From: Clitoria ternatea
Lineage: Eukaryota; Streptophyta; Magnoliopsida; Fabales; Fabaceae
Length of the DNA: 64,000 nt
Assembly (NCBI GenBank): GCA_037962975.1
Contig: CM075673.1
Coordinates: 152,230,667 to 152,294,666, forward strand
Reading direction: 5' to 3'
Within the stretch, counting starts at the first letter, position 1, and each line of letters starts with the position of its first letter. The position numbers were made by a program, and so were the translations under genes. Under the pieces are notes generated by a model. The model worked only from the letters and a program-made list of their open reading frames with translations. It was not told where the DNA came from and did no database searches. This document shows positions 48,800 to 58,949 of the stretch, one piece after another.

Positions 48800-49130
48800 G
48801 AGGGCAACAAAAATCAAGACATGACAAGGGGACATCAAAAAAGTTAAAGACCGAGACATGACAGCATCAATAGAGGACATCAAGAAAGTTAAAAACTTGA
48901 CAAGATCGAGACATGACTCCATCGAATCTTATCTCAAACAGTTTATCCTATCCTAATGTAATCTTATCTCAAACAGTATATTTTATCTCAATGTAATCTG
49001 ATCCTATCTTGGATAGGACAGAATATTTGTGTATAAATAAGAGCATTGGAGTGAGGAGGAGGACACAGCCTTTTCACTCTCTCTATGCCCTTCCCTTGTA
49101 ATCATTCTCTCTAATGAAGTTCTAAGTTTT
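48800..49130 (+). promoter_or_regulatory. Viral intergenic region with promoter
   Basis: It lies between the end of ORF2 and the restart of ORF1. A TATA box (tataaata, 49032-49039) sits where the pregenomic RNA promoter of caulimovirids is expected. Upstream are two kinds of direct repeat: a pair of about 60-base units (ggacatcaa.aaagttaaa..cgagacatgac, 48828-48920) and a 35-base repeat (aatcttatctcaaacagt) starting at 48925, 48960 and, partly, 48995. I saw no Met-tRNA primer site here. Confidence 0.6.
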
Positions 49131-49197
49131 CAACTCCTCTTTCGATATTTCTTGTAAGTTCTAAGTTTTTTCTTTGTTTAATCTTTTCTTGCAATTA

Positions 49198-49312
49198 TGT
49201 CTTATTTATTTCAAGTACCTGAATTTAATAAACCTGATTATCAAAAATGGTTTTATGTTGAGCCTTATAATGCTTGTTTTCCTCGTCCCCCTCGATGTGT
49301 ATCCAGGCAAGA

Positions 49313-49313
<1 letters not shown>
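49198..49313 (+). pseudogene. Start of viral ORF1, cut by (TA)n
   Basis: An ATG at 49198, 160 bases after the TATA box, opens a frame of about 38 codons that runs into the (TA)n tract. Because it follows the promoter region it is most likely the true N-terminus of ORF1, here separated from the rest of the gene by circular permutation. Confidence 0.5.
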
Positions 49314-49314
<1 letters not shown>

Positions 49315-49370
<56 letters not shown>

Positions 49371-49377
49371 GTATGTA
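49315..49377. repeat. (TA)n and (TATG)n tract at right edge of the viral insertion
   Basis: About 44 bases of TA followed by five tatg units, then plain LTR sequence to 49685. Confidence 0.9.
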
Positions 49378-49685
49378 TAACTGATGGGTATAGTATCGTC
49401 TTGGCCGACGCTCTTGATACATATGTTATATGTTTGTATGTAGTGGGAAAATAGGTAGCTGATAACCTCACTGGAGGTTTAGTAGTTGTTTTGATTCCTA
49501 ACGGCTTACGTTGAAGAATTAGTAAAATTAATTTATATTATGTTATCGAATTATATATTCTGCCCAAGAATTTTCTTGAGAACCATATAGCAATGCCTAT
49601 ATGTGTTTGGGGTTTCCACACGACCTGATAGATTCGCTATAAATTAGAAAAAAAAATTCCCGTATTTTATTAAATGGGTGTCACA

Positions 49686-49690
49686 ATGTG
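49686..49690. repeat. Target site duplication of giant solo LTR 2 (right)
   Basis: ATGTG, matching 40199-40203. Confidence 0.75.
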
Positions 49691-52600
49691 TGTTGAAAAA
49701 ATAATAAATAATATTATAAATTAAAAATGATCTTATAAAAGGATTATAAAAAACTTAAAAATAGTGTCTTAAAAAAATATTAGAGTAATCATTTTCTAGT
49801 TACTAGAAAGGCTCTATGAACATATTCGAGAAGCAGAAACGTACATCTACTTGAAATTCTTTTATATATATATAAGTTTGGTGTTTAACTATTTATATTT
49901 TTTTACATTATATTTATAGTAATATATAAATTACGACTTTCAATTATTAACGAGTTCATTATATTACATTTTAGTTTTCGAATGTTATTTTATTTGCATA
50001 ATTTTTTGTATTAAAAAGTTGAAGTTAATCAAATGAAGAGAAAAACAAATTATTAACTGAGATTATAATATTTCTTAAGTGAATAATGCTGTAGTTAGTT
50101 ATTTATATATATAAAAATGAACCAGTGACAGAGTTTACAGCTGAGTTGACACTTTTTTTTTCTCCTCAACTCAAACCCAACTTCATCATGGTTGGATTTG
50201 ATAGGTTAAAGGGGTGTTTGGTTTGTAGTTGGGAAAATGAAGTTGAGTTGAAGTGAAAAATTTAAAGGTTGATATTAATTCTTCATACCGTTTGAAATAA
50301 TCAAAACTACATTGAATCGTATGATAAAAACCCCAAATCAACAGAGTTTTCTCCGTTGAAAGTGTGCAACAAAACGTGTTCCAAATTGACTTTATTGAAA
50401 AAAAAATCATTGGAGAGTTTTAGCTAAATGATAATATTAAGAATATCACAAATAACCAACATAACATATTATTGTTCTGTACTAAATATTTTAAAATATA
50501 AATTAAGGTGACAGAATTAATTCGGATATAATCAACCCACTAAAATCGGAAAACACATTCCTTATATTCCTTATTTACGTGGAAGAAGTAAATTTTGATA
50601 AATTGAATCTCCGAAGTTAATCAATATTAGAATATGTTTTAAAGTAAGATCTTAACTAATTTCAGAAGATTTGAATTTAAATCAAATCTTTAAAAATACA
50701 AATTATTTTTTAAATAATTAAACAAAAATTAATTTGCTAATTCTATCATTCGACATGATCAAATCAATCAAGCTGATAATCAACCACATAATTAAAAAGG
50801 AAAATCCAAAACAGCAATGCTTTATATCAAATATCCAACTTAGTGTTATATAAGATCAGTACAAGGGGTATATAGCGTGAATATTAATTATAGTTCCAAC
50901 ACTTATATATCATCTATCCTTTTTTCACTATTGGATTAAAAAAAATCCAACGTGATTTCTGTTAATTCTTGTATTTATATTTATATTTAATTTAATTTTA
51001 TAATTACTGATAAAATAATGCCGCATTGATTCTTCACTCAATGTACTGCAAATGTTTTTCTTATCAAACATTAATTAGATTCATAATACACTAAACAATA
51101 CTCGTTATTGGTCTTTTTATAAGATATAATTTTAAAGTTTTTTATAGTTACTTTTATAAGACATAATTACAATTTCTATGAAACATTTATTGATATTTTT
51201 TTATTTACCTTTATTAATTATAAGAAGTAATAAATTGTTTGAGGTAATGATTAACCAATTAAAAGATGAGAGATATTAATATTTTCATCATTATTAAATA
51301 CATTAATTCATTTCATAAGAGTAAACTTCAAACGCTATATTACTTTTTAAGAAACCAATAAATAAATTTAACTACTAGTTAATTATTTTTATTGATTTTG
51401 GTGATTTAATTAATTTTTCCTTATAAAAACACCCAAAATAATAGTTTATATCACATGCAATAGAAATTTTCAAAAGAGTAATGCCACAATACACTTCAAA
51501 ATCTATGACACAGCGTTCAAATGATTATAATAAACAATGCGAACTTCAAGAAAATGTTTCATGCTACCCAGCAATGCCCAATTTGAAAACAAGAACTTTT
51601 AACAATAACCTGTGACTGTTTCTCCAAAAAAACAAAAAACAATAACCTGTGACTCAGTTAAAAACTTTTAACAATAAAAACCACTCATTCATTAATATTT
51701 CTTGGGCCACAGCAAAAAGAAAAAGGACCTCTAATCGGGCCACTTATCTGGAATTTTTTTGGTCATATTTAGAGATAATGGGTCTTTATCTGCCAGAATG
51801 CTTTATTAACAAGTTGGAAATCTCCGAAGTAATTTCTCAAAATAAAGTTGAAAATCGAAAATTACTGATTGAAATGCAACAAAACAAAAACGTCTGGAAA
51901 TTTCATAAAACATATTTTACAATTTGAGGTGCTATCTAATATACATTATTAGATGGGTCATGTTCGGTTGTTTTGTTTTTCTAGTAGTGTATTGGATCAT
52001 CATTTGGTTTTAATTTTAGTAAGTAATAGCAGAAGCGTTCCAAACATCATTTCAGTTATATTATCTTGTGTCGTTTGTGCTTCACTGCTCAATGTCTAAT
52101 TTTGATGAAGGTGTTGTTATTCATCCAAAAGTTAGGATTCTACATTATATTTGGTTATGTGTGAGATAAGAATCATATCCCTTTTAATGTTGGGCTATAT
52201 AAAACTTGCATGTCCAATAACTGGTATTGTATTTGAAAGAGTAAACACATTATTTAGTATCTCATTTTATTAGGATCTAATTAATAGGTAATTCACTTTT
52301 TAAAATTTTATGTGTGATTCTCATATATGACTTTCATCTTGTTAATTGGTCGTTGACATTAACTTCATTATAGAACTGTTAACTTTTGTTTATGTGTCAC
52401 GTAAATTTGGCACGTTGTTATTGTCTCAAATGAGAGAACTCTAGAGTTTATTACAAAATGGGGTGAGTGAGATGGTGGTCATAATGGGAGGGTGGCAATG
52501 GTAGAGGTTATGGGTACCAAAGGATCTTCCACTTTAGAATTTTATGTCAAGTCTCAGTTACTGTCTAGTGCATCATTTTAAGAGTACTGAGAAGACTTAA

Positions 52601-52800
52601 ATTTTTGGAAACCTTTTCAAAATTTTGATGACTATCAATATCTTATACTTACTCGATTTAGATATACCTCAAACTTATTGGGCATCGAAAGTAGTAAAAA
52701 AAAATACTTATCTTACCGGTTGAGTGGAAAACGTCGCCTTATTATATAATCCGATGTCGAGCTCTGTCTTCTCCGGTGTTTTTAGGATTTTAAATACTAG
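49691..52800. other. AT-rich intergenic stretch
   Basis: No supportable gene. The phrase ggggtgtttggtttgtag at 50211 resembles the end of many plant MITEs, but no partner end was found. Part of the right side may belong to the LTR that continues beyond 58198. Confidence 0.45.
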
Positions 52801-52805
52801 GATAA
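52801..52805. repeat. Target site duplication of the Reina element (left)
   Basis: GATAA, repeated at 58193-58197. Confidence 0.92.
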
Positions 52806-53064
52806 TGGTAGGGCAGTTATGTACCACTACCAAGAAATGGATTCAGTTAAGGAAAGAGAAGAACAACAAAAAGGAATAATTCTTAACCTTTTTCTTTTCT
52901 AATCTTCATAGTGAAAATAACAAGTGCTAAATAGGAAATTGCAAAAGGGCCTAAACATAAATGGGCCATCAGAGAACCATATTTTAAAAGTCCAGAAAAC
53001 ATAAAACTAAGTAGCAAAATCTTTCATCCAAGAAGGTAATTTTGTTTTCCTTTTGGGCCTAACA
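52806..53064 (-). repeat. 3' LTR of Reina element (259 bp)
   Basis: Starts TGGTAGGGCAG and ends GGGCCTAACA on the plus strand. It differs from 57934-58192 at five sites: aAaaagg/aTaaagg, attGcaa/attAcaa, ggCcta/ggCtta-type change, agtaGcaa/agtaAcaa, gaaGGtaa/gaaGAtaa. The last 19 codons of the element's reading frame lie inside it. Confidence 0.93.
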
Positions 53065-56000
53065 TTGGACGGCCCATCAAGAATCACCTTGTCCTCAAGG
53101 TAAATGTGAGGAGAAGTTTCTGGAGCTGAAACTGAAGGGACCAGATCGATACCTTGGGCCCACGTGGAATGCTTGTCACGTGAATTGCTTGGAGAATTGA
53201 AACTGACCGCCTGGGGGGGAGTTAAAGCACACGGTTTCTGAGGCATGAAATCAGAAGCGTGATTTGGAGAGAGGGAGTTATCATGGCAAAGTGGAGAGTT
53301 ATCAGGGAAAACTGTGAGCGGAGATTGAGGGAAATTAAAATCATTTGAATGCTGGGAATTTTGGGAGATGGTATGAGAGGGGGTGTGAGGGACATTTGGA
53401 GAGGGGGTTCCACGGTAGGCTAAAGGGCGTGCGGGTTAAGGGTTCTGTTCGAAGGGTTTTGTTGGTGGTGGGGCCATGTCTTCGGGAAGAGATAGAGGAG
53501 GCAAGGGGGTGAAATGCTGTAAGGGGTCACTGTAGCAAGGTCGTAGCAAAGAGATGTGGAAAACATTGTGGATTCGGGAAGAGGGAGGAAGATCAAGGTC
53601 ATATGCTACAGAACCAATACGACGCCAGACCTGGAAGGGACCGTAAAAGCGCTTTGCAAGCTTCTGAGAGGCTCGACGGGAGACGGATTGCTGTCGATAT
53701 GGCCTGAGTCAGAGAAAAACCCAGTCTCCTGGTTGGAAGATAAGGTTTTTACGATGCTTATTCGCCTGTGAAACCATTCTCTGTTTCGCCTGTATAAGAT
53801 TTTTCTTAAGGGTGGATAAGATGTTCTGTCTTTGCTGCAGTGAGGAAGACAGAGTACCCAAATCTGTACTGCCTGGAATAAAATCTGGGATGGCCGGAGG
53901 AGGGCGGCCATAGAGGGCCTGGAATGGTGTCATGCCAATTGCAGAATGCATGGTAGTATTGTACCAATATTCTGAGAGATGCAAAAATCGGAACCAAGAA
54001 CGAGGGTAGTCGCTGGAGAAGCAACGCAGGTAAGCTTCTAACGTTCTATTTAACACTTCAGTTTGACCGTCTGACTCCGGGGGATAAGCTAAGCTGAATT
54101 GTAATTTTGTACCTTGGAGTTTGAACAGGGAAGTCCAGAAGGTGCTAAGGAAAAGTCTATCTCGGTCTGAAACGATTGTTCTTGGCATACCATGGAGTCG
54201 GTGTATGTCTGTCATGAACCTTTCTGCTAGTGTGGGAGCTGTGAAAGAAGAAGGCAGAGCAATGAAGTATGCGTATTTGGTGAAGCGGTCCATCACTACC
54301 CAAATAACAGTATGTCCATGTGAAGGAGGTAAGCTCGTTATAAAATCCATACTGATGTCCTGCCATACCTGATTTGGGATAGGGAGGGGTTGCAAAAGGC
54401 CATATTTTTTTGATGGTAAATATTTATTTTGCTGGCAAGGAAAACATGATTTAATCATATTTTTGACATCTGTTCTGAGTGAGGGCCAGTAGAAGGAAGC
54501 AGCCAGTCTTGCAGTGGTGGGTTTAACCCCTGAGTGCCCAGACAGGGGTGAAGCATGGTATTCAGAAAGTAGTTTGGATCACCACTCCAAATGATCAGGT
54601 ACGTAAATTGGATCTGCAAAAAAAGTTAGGCCCTGTTTTATCTGGAACTGTGGTGAGGAGGCAAGTAAATTAGTTGTCAATTGTAGCCCTGTAGGTGTAA
54701 GAAGGTACTTCTGAAGTTCATCAATGAAAACTGGTACAGGGGAAGAAATAGAGTGAAGGATTGGCACTTCTGAGTGTGGGGAAGATTCAGAAAGGCTTCG
54801 AGACAAGGCATCAGCGACGTGATTGTATTTACCAGGATGGTATACCACAGTGTAAGTAAACCCCTGTAACTTGATAGCCTATCTTTGCTGTTTTGGAGTG
54901 TGCATTTGTTGTGTCATTAATTCCTTTAGGCTTTTCTGATCTGTGACAATTTTAAATGAATTGCCAATTAGGTATTGCCTCCACTTCTTCACTGCTTCTG
55001 TAATGGTGAGCATTTCTCTGGAATAAGCTGAGAGTTGTTGTTGGCGTGGAGAGAGCTTCTTGCTAAAGAAAGCCAGAGGGATTCCTTGCTGTGAAAGTAC
55101 GGCTCCCAAGGCAATGGCAGATGCATCAGTTTCAACATCTAAAGGGATAGAAAAATTAGGGAGTGCTAATGTAGGGAGGTTGCACATGTTCTTTTTTAAT
55201 TCTGCAAAGGCCACAGAGGCTGCCATGGACCATGTAAAAGTTTTAGATTTGAGAAGGTTGGTGAGAGGAACGGCAAGAGAGGCGTAGTGGCGTACAAAAC
55301 GCCTACAGAACCTGGTGAGGCCCAAAAATCCCCTGTGTGTCGTGAGAGATCGTGGCTCGGGCCAGTCAACCATGGCCTGGATTTTTACAGGGTCTGGTTG
55401 AACTCCTTGAGCACTAATTAGATGACCCAAATAATCAACCGAAGGGGTAGCAAAAACGCATTTAGACAATTTTGCAAAGTAGGAATTCTGATATAATAAC
55501 TACAAAACCAGTCTTAAATGAACCAAATGATCAGTAAGATTAGTGCTAAAGATAAGTATATCATCAAAAAACACAAAAAAAACCGACGTAAATAGGGGCG
55601 TAATAGATGAGTTATAGCAGCTTGAAAGGAAGATGGGGCGTTTGTAAGGCCAAAGGGCATCACTAGAAATTCGTAGTGACCATCAAATGTTCGAAAGGCT
55701 GTTTTATGAGTGTCGGCTGGTACCACTCGGATTTGATTAAACCCAGACCGAAGGTCTATTTTTGAAAAAATGGAGGCACCATCGAGCTCATCAAAAAGCT
55801 CATCGATTATAGGAATTAGGAACTTGTCTTTGATTGTCACAGTATTTAGGGCCCGATAATCTACACAGAGTCGCCAGGAGCCGTCTTTTTTTCGAACCAG
55901 TAAAACCGGGGACGAAAAGGGGCTAGTGCTAGGCTTTATAAAACCGTCCTTAAGAAGCTCAGATATGAGGGTAGCCATGGCGTCCTTTTGGGTATGTGGG

Positions 56001-57907
56001 TATCTGTAAGGCTTTACAGTGACAGGGGTTGTGTTAGGGATTAAGGGAATATGATGGACGTGTTCACGGAAGGGAAGGAGACCATGTGGTTTAGCAAAGA
56101 CTATGGAGAATTGGTTTAATAGGTCAATAATGGGTGGGGGGAGGTGGTTAGGAAAAATGATAGGGTTGGTTGGGTCTGGGTCAGGGGGGTTGGTGGTTGA
56201 TGGTAGTAAGGTATAAATATGGGCTATGGATCGAGTGTGAGAGAGACGGGCTAATTGGTGGAAGGTGGCTGGTTGGGGGGTAGAGGAATCACCAGTGAGG
56301 GTAATAGGAGTAGAAGCCACAGAGAAGGACATGCAAGGGACAGAGAAATCAGAAGTAATAGGGCCTAAAGAACTAAGTCAATCAATTCCCAAGACACAAT
56401 CAGCACCCTTGATTGGTAATAAGTAAAAGGGAACATCAAAGGTATGACCCTGAATCATTAATGGGGTATTAGAGCAGAGGCCATTGCAGTGGATGTAAGC
56501 TCCATTGCCCACCATAACAGGAAACTCGGGGATCTTTATGACGGGGAGGGAAAGGAATTGAGCTAAACGGGGTTGTAGGACATTATGAGAGCTGCCTGTG
56601 TCAACTAATATGGTTACTGTGTGGCCATTTATGGTACCATGGAATCTGAGTGTCTTGGGAGAACCAGAGCCAGTGAGTGCCAGGTGGGAAAGCTAGAAAT
56701 GTACACTAGAAAGGTCAGGGTTTTCAGGGTCGGAATGGTCAGAGGCTAGGGTGGCATCATGATCAGGTTGGCAATCATCATCTAATAAGAGAAGGAAGAG
56801 CTTGGGTTGACACTTATGGCCAAAGGTGTATTTAGAGTCACAGTTGTAACATAGACCTTGGGCCCTACGCTCTTGCATTTGTGCAGGAGTTAGACGCTTA
56901 ATGGGAAGTTAGTTTTTGGGGGTAGGCAAAAGTCCAGGGTTAGAGGAAGAGGTTGGCAAGGAAGAGGGATGGGTAGTTTTGGGTAAGGTAGGTGAAGAGG
57001 TAAAAACGGAATGAGATTTAGGTTTGGAAAAGGTAGAGGGAGATGAAGTGTCAAGGAATTTTCTTTCTACGAGTTTGGCTAGGCTAATGGCATGTGAGAT
57101 AGAATAGGGTTTTAGGATGCTTAGTTCACGTTGTATTTCAGGTTTTAGTCCAGAGATGAAACAATTTAATATGATTTCAGGGGTAAGGCCAACAATTTGA
57201 TTGCAAAGTCTTTCAAATACCTGTTGATAGGAAGAAACAGAGGAGGTTTGTTTAAGTTTGAAGAGTGCAGCTTAATGGTTCTCATAAGAAGAAGGGCCAA
57301 AACGAACCTCCAATGCACGAACAAAAGCTTCCCAAGTGGATAATTGATGGTTGTTATACATCCATTTAAACCAACTCAAGGCATCACCTTTCATATAGAA
57401 AGAGATGATTTCCAAACGTTGTGGAGGGGGTACTTGATGAAGGGTGAAAAATTGATCAGCTTGAAAAAGCCAATCTAGAGGGTCGGACCCATCAAAGGGA
57501 AGGAGTTGTAATTTTGGCGGACGGATAGGGGGAGAAGGGGGAGGTATTGGGGTTTGGAAAAAGGGTTGGGTGAAAGCAGGTTGGGAGAATATGGGTTGGC
57601 TAACGGGGATAGTGTAGGTGGTTGAGTTTGTAGGGATGGAATTGGTAGTGTCACTAGTCATGGTAGGGTTAGTGATAACAATACCATCTTGGCTAACATG
57701 GAGGGTACCGGGGGGAGAATATGATTGGGTGGGGGTAGGAACGGTGGCCAATCTGTTAAGGATAGTAGCTAGCACCCCAGAAACAGCTTCCAAGCGAGCT
57801 TTCATGGAGGTAACGAGTCTATCATACTGTGCATCATGAGCAGTTTGTAGGGATTGTATTTTTTCGTTGATTGAGAGGATGGTCTCTTCAAGAGATGGTC
57901 TGGGAGG
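53007..57907 (-). pseudogene. Reina gag-pol polyprotein
   Basis: The frame starts MPPRPSLEETILSINEK (57907) and ends at TAG 53007, inside the 3' LTR. Gag has DPLDWLFQADQFF and a zinc knuckle (CYNCDSKYTFGHKC, about 56850). Protease has LVDTGSSHNVL (about 56610). RT has FGLTNAPSSFQ and, after a frameshift at an A-run (55573-55582), FFDDILIFS. RNase H has ETDASAIALGAVL. Integrase has zinc, Asp, Asp and Glu motifs (MDFITSLP, IVSDRDRLF, GQTEVLNR) and a GPF module. No clear chromodomain follows, only its usual tail phrase LEDKVILDG. Stops: TAA 57272, TAA 56909, TAG 56693, TGA 56378, TAG 55500, TAG 54879, TGA 54579, TGA 53709, TAA 53436. Confidence 0.88.
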
Positions 57908-57914
57908 CATGGTG

Positions 57915-57933
57915 GCTGGATGAAAGCACCAAT
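57915..57933 (-). promoter_or_regulatory. Primer-binding site of Reina element
   Basis: On the minus strand, ATTGGTGCTTTCATCCAGC follows the 5' LTR end directly. TGGTGCTTTCAT is a common primer site in plant Reina-type elements. The tRNA is not identified here. Confidence 0.65.
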
Positions 57934-58192
57934 TGGTAGGGCAGTTATGTACCACTACCAAGAAATGGATTCAGTTAAGGAAAGAGAAGAACAACATAAA
58001 GGAATAATTCTTAACCTTTTTCTTTTCTAATCTTCATAGTGAAAATAACAAGTGCTAAATAGGAAATTACAAAAGGGCTTAAACATAAATGGGCCATCAG
58101 AGAACCATATTTTAAAAGTCCAGAAAACATAAAACTAAGTAACAAAATCTTTCATCCAAGAAGATAATTTTGTTTTCCTTTTGGGCCTAACA
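57934..58192 (-). repeat. 5' LTR of Reina element (259 bp)
   Basis: Exact length match to 52806-53064. In the element's direction it starts TGTTAGGCCC and ends GCCCTACCA. Confidence 0.93.
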
Positions 58193-58197
58193 GATAA
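58193..58197. repeat. Target site duplication of the Reina element (right)
   Basis: GATAA, matching 52801-52805. Confidence 0.92.
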
Positions 58198-58949
58198 CTT
58201 ATAACATTTTCTTATAATCAGATACTTAGGAAAAATTAAAGATATCAAATAGATTTTATTGGACCAAATTGGCAAACGTCGTTCCGTCACATTAAATTGC
58301 CTTGAAACTTTGTACCATTAATTTTTCAAATCATATACTTCTTTTGTCTACTGTTTGAAATAGTTAGAAATTAGTCAAATAATTATAGTGTTGTGAAATA
58401 CCCAAAACATTATCTGTAGATTTTGACCAATTTACAAAACATTGTCCCATCACACTGTCAAGCCACGAAACTTTATTTCTTCTGTCTCTTAAACCAAAAA
58501 CTCTTGGAGTTCATGTTAATGATCCAAAGTATAAATATAGCTTTTTGATATATCTACATTAATAAATTAAATACCAAACTTTTTTGTAAAACACCTTTCT
58601 TTGTCGGTTTTTGTCAAAAACTTCGCTCTTACCATATTTTCACTAGAAAACTCTGAATTTAGTGATTTCAAAGTCAAAAGTATTTAATTTTTAAAGTATT
58701 TTAATTATAAAATAAAATCTTACTTTAATTCTGTCTAGAAATCAGTTCTCATGAAATTATCAAAGTTACATTATTTTTCACGTTTTAAAATATCACATCG
58801 CGCGATTAAGAACAAGCACCGCGTAACGCCGCCACCATCTAACTCCTTCTTTCTTGGGCAGTACCCACACATTAAAATTTCATATCTAATAATAAAATTA
58901 CAAAGTAAAGCCAGCGTGCCCGTCCTTCGTATACCTCTGTAAATACGTG
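58198..58949. other. Intergenic stretch
   Basis: No gene seen. It could be the far part of the LTR-like sequence that follows, interrupted by the Reina element. Confidence 0.4.

Larger units (their letters stand above)
43998..49313 (+). mobile_element. Endogenous caulimovirid fragment, circularly permuted
   Basis: About 5.3 kb of plant pararetrovirus DNA. Order: coat-protein region, zinc knuckle, aspartic protease, RT, RNase H, second ORF, intergenic region with promoter, then the start of the first ORF. In an encapsidated genome the start of ORF1 would come before the coat protein. So the copy is opened inside ORF1 and lacks the movement-protein part. No integrase is present, as expected for Caulimoviridae. 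One large polyprotein followed by an unrelated ORF2 fits florendoviruses best. Petuvirus-like origin is the alternative. Stops and frame changes in both ORFs make it defective. Confidence 0.8.
40204..49685 (+). mobile_element. Giant solo LTR 2 (about 4.1 kb) split by viral DNA
   Basis: The left part (40204 to about 43997) starts TGTAACATCCTAAGTTTG. The right part (about 49314-49685) ends AATGGGTGTCACA. Flanking ATGTG on both sides shows they are the two ends of one unit. No retrotransposon coding region is inside, so it is a solo LTR. The opening resembles giant LTR 1 and the end (GGGTGTCACA against GGACGTCACA) is also alike. The part 43380-43930 is GC-richer and ends in tgctcacccctaag. The interruption is a caulimovirid fragment at a (TA)n tract. 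Confidence 0.75.
52806..58192 (-). mobile_element. Complete Reina-type Ty3/gypsy retrotransposon
   Basis: A 5,387-base element on the minus strand with two 259-base LTRs, flanked by GATAA. Small size, very short LTRs, a TGGTGCTTTCATCC primer site and the order gag, protease, RT, RNase H, integrase in one polyprotein fit the Reina group of chromoviruses. By eye the LTRs differ at five sites (about 1.9 percent), so it is older than the Tat copy. The reading frame has nine stops and one frameshift. Confidence 0.88.

Noticed and set aside
49174..49471. Frames with Tyr-Ile runs on both strands
   Set aside because: TA microsatellite. Only the first part after the ATG at 49198 is kept, as the likely start of viral ORF1.
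50150..50430. MITE with a ggggtgtttggtt end
   Set aside because: No matching inverted end or target duplication could be found.
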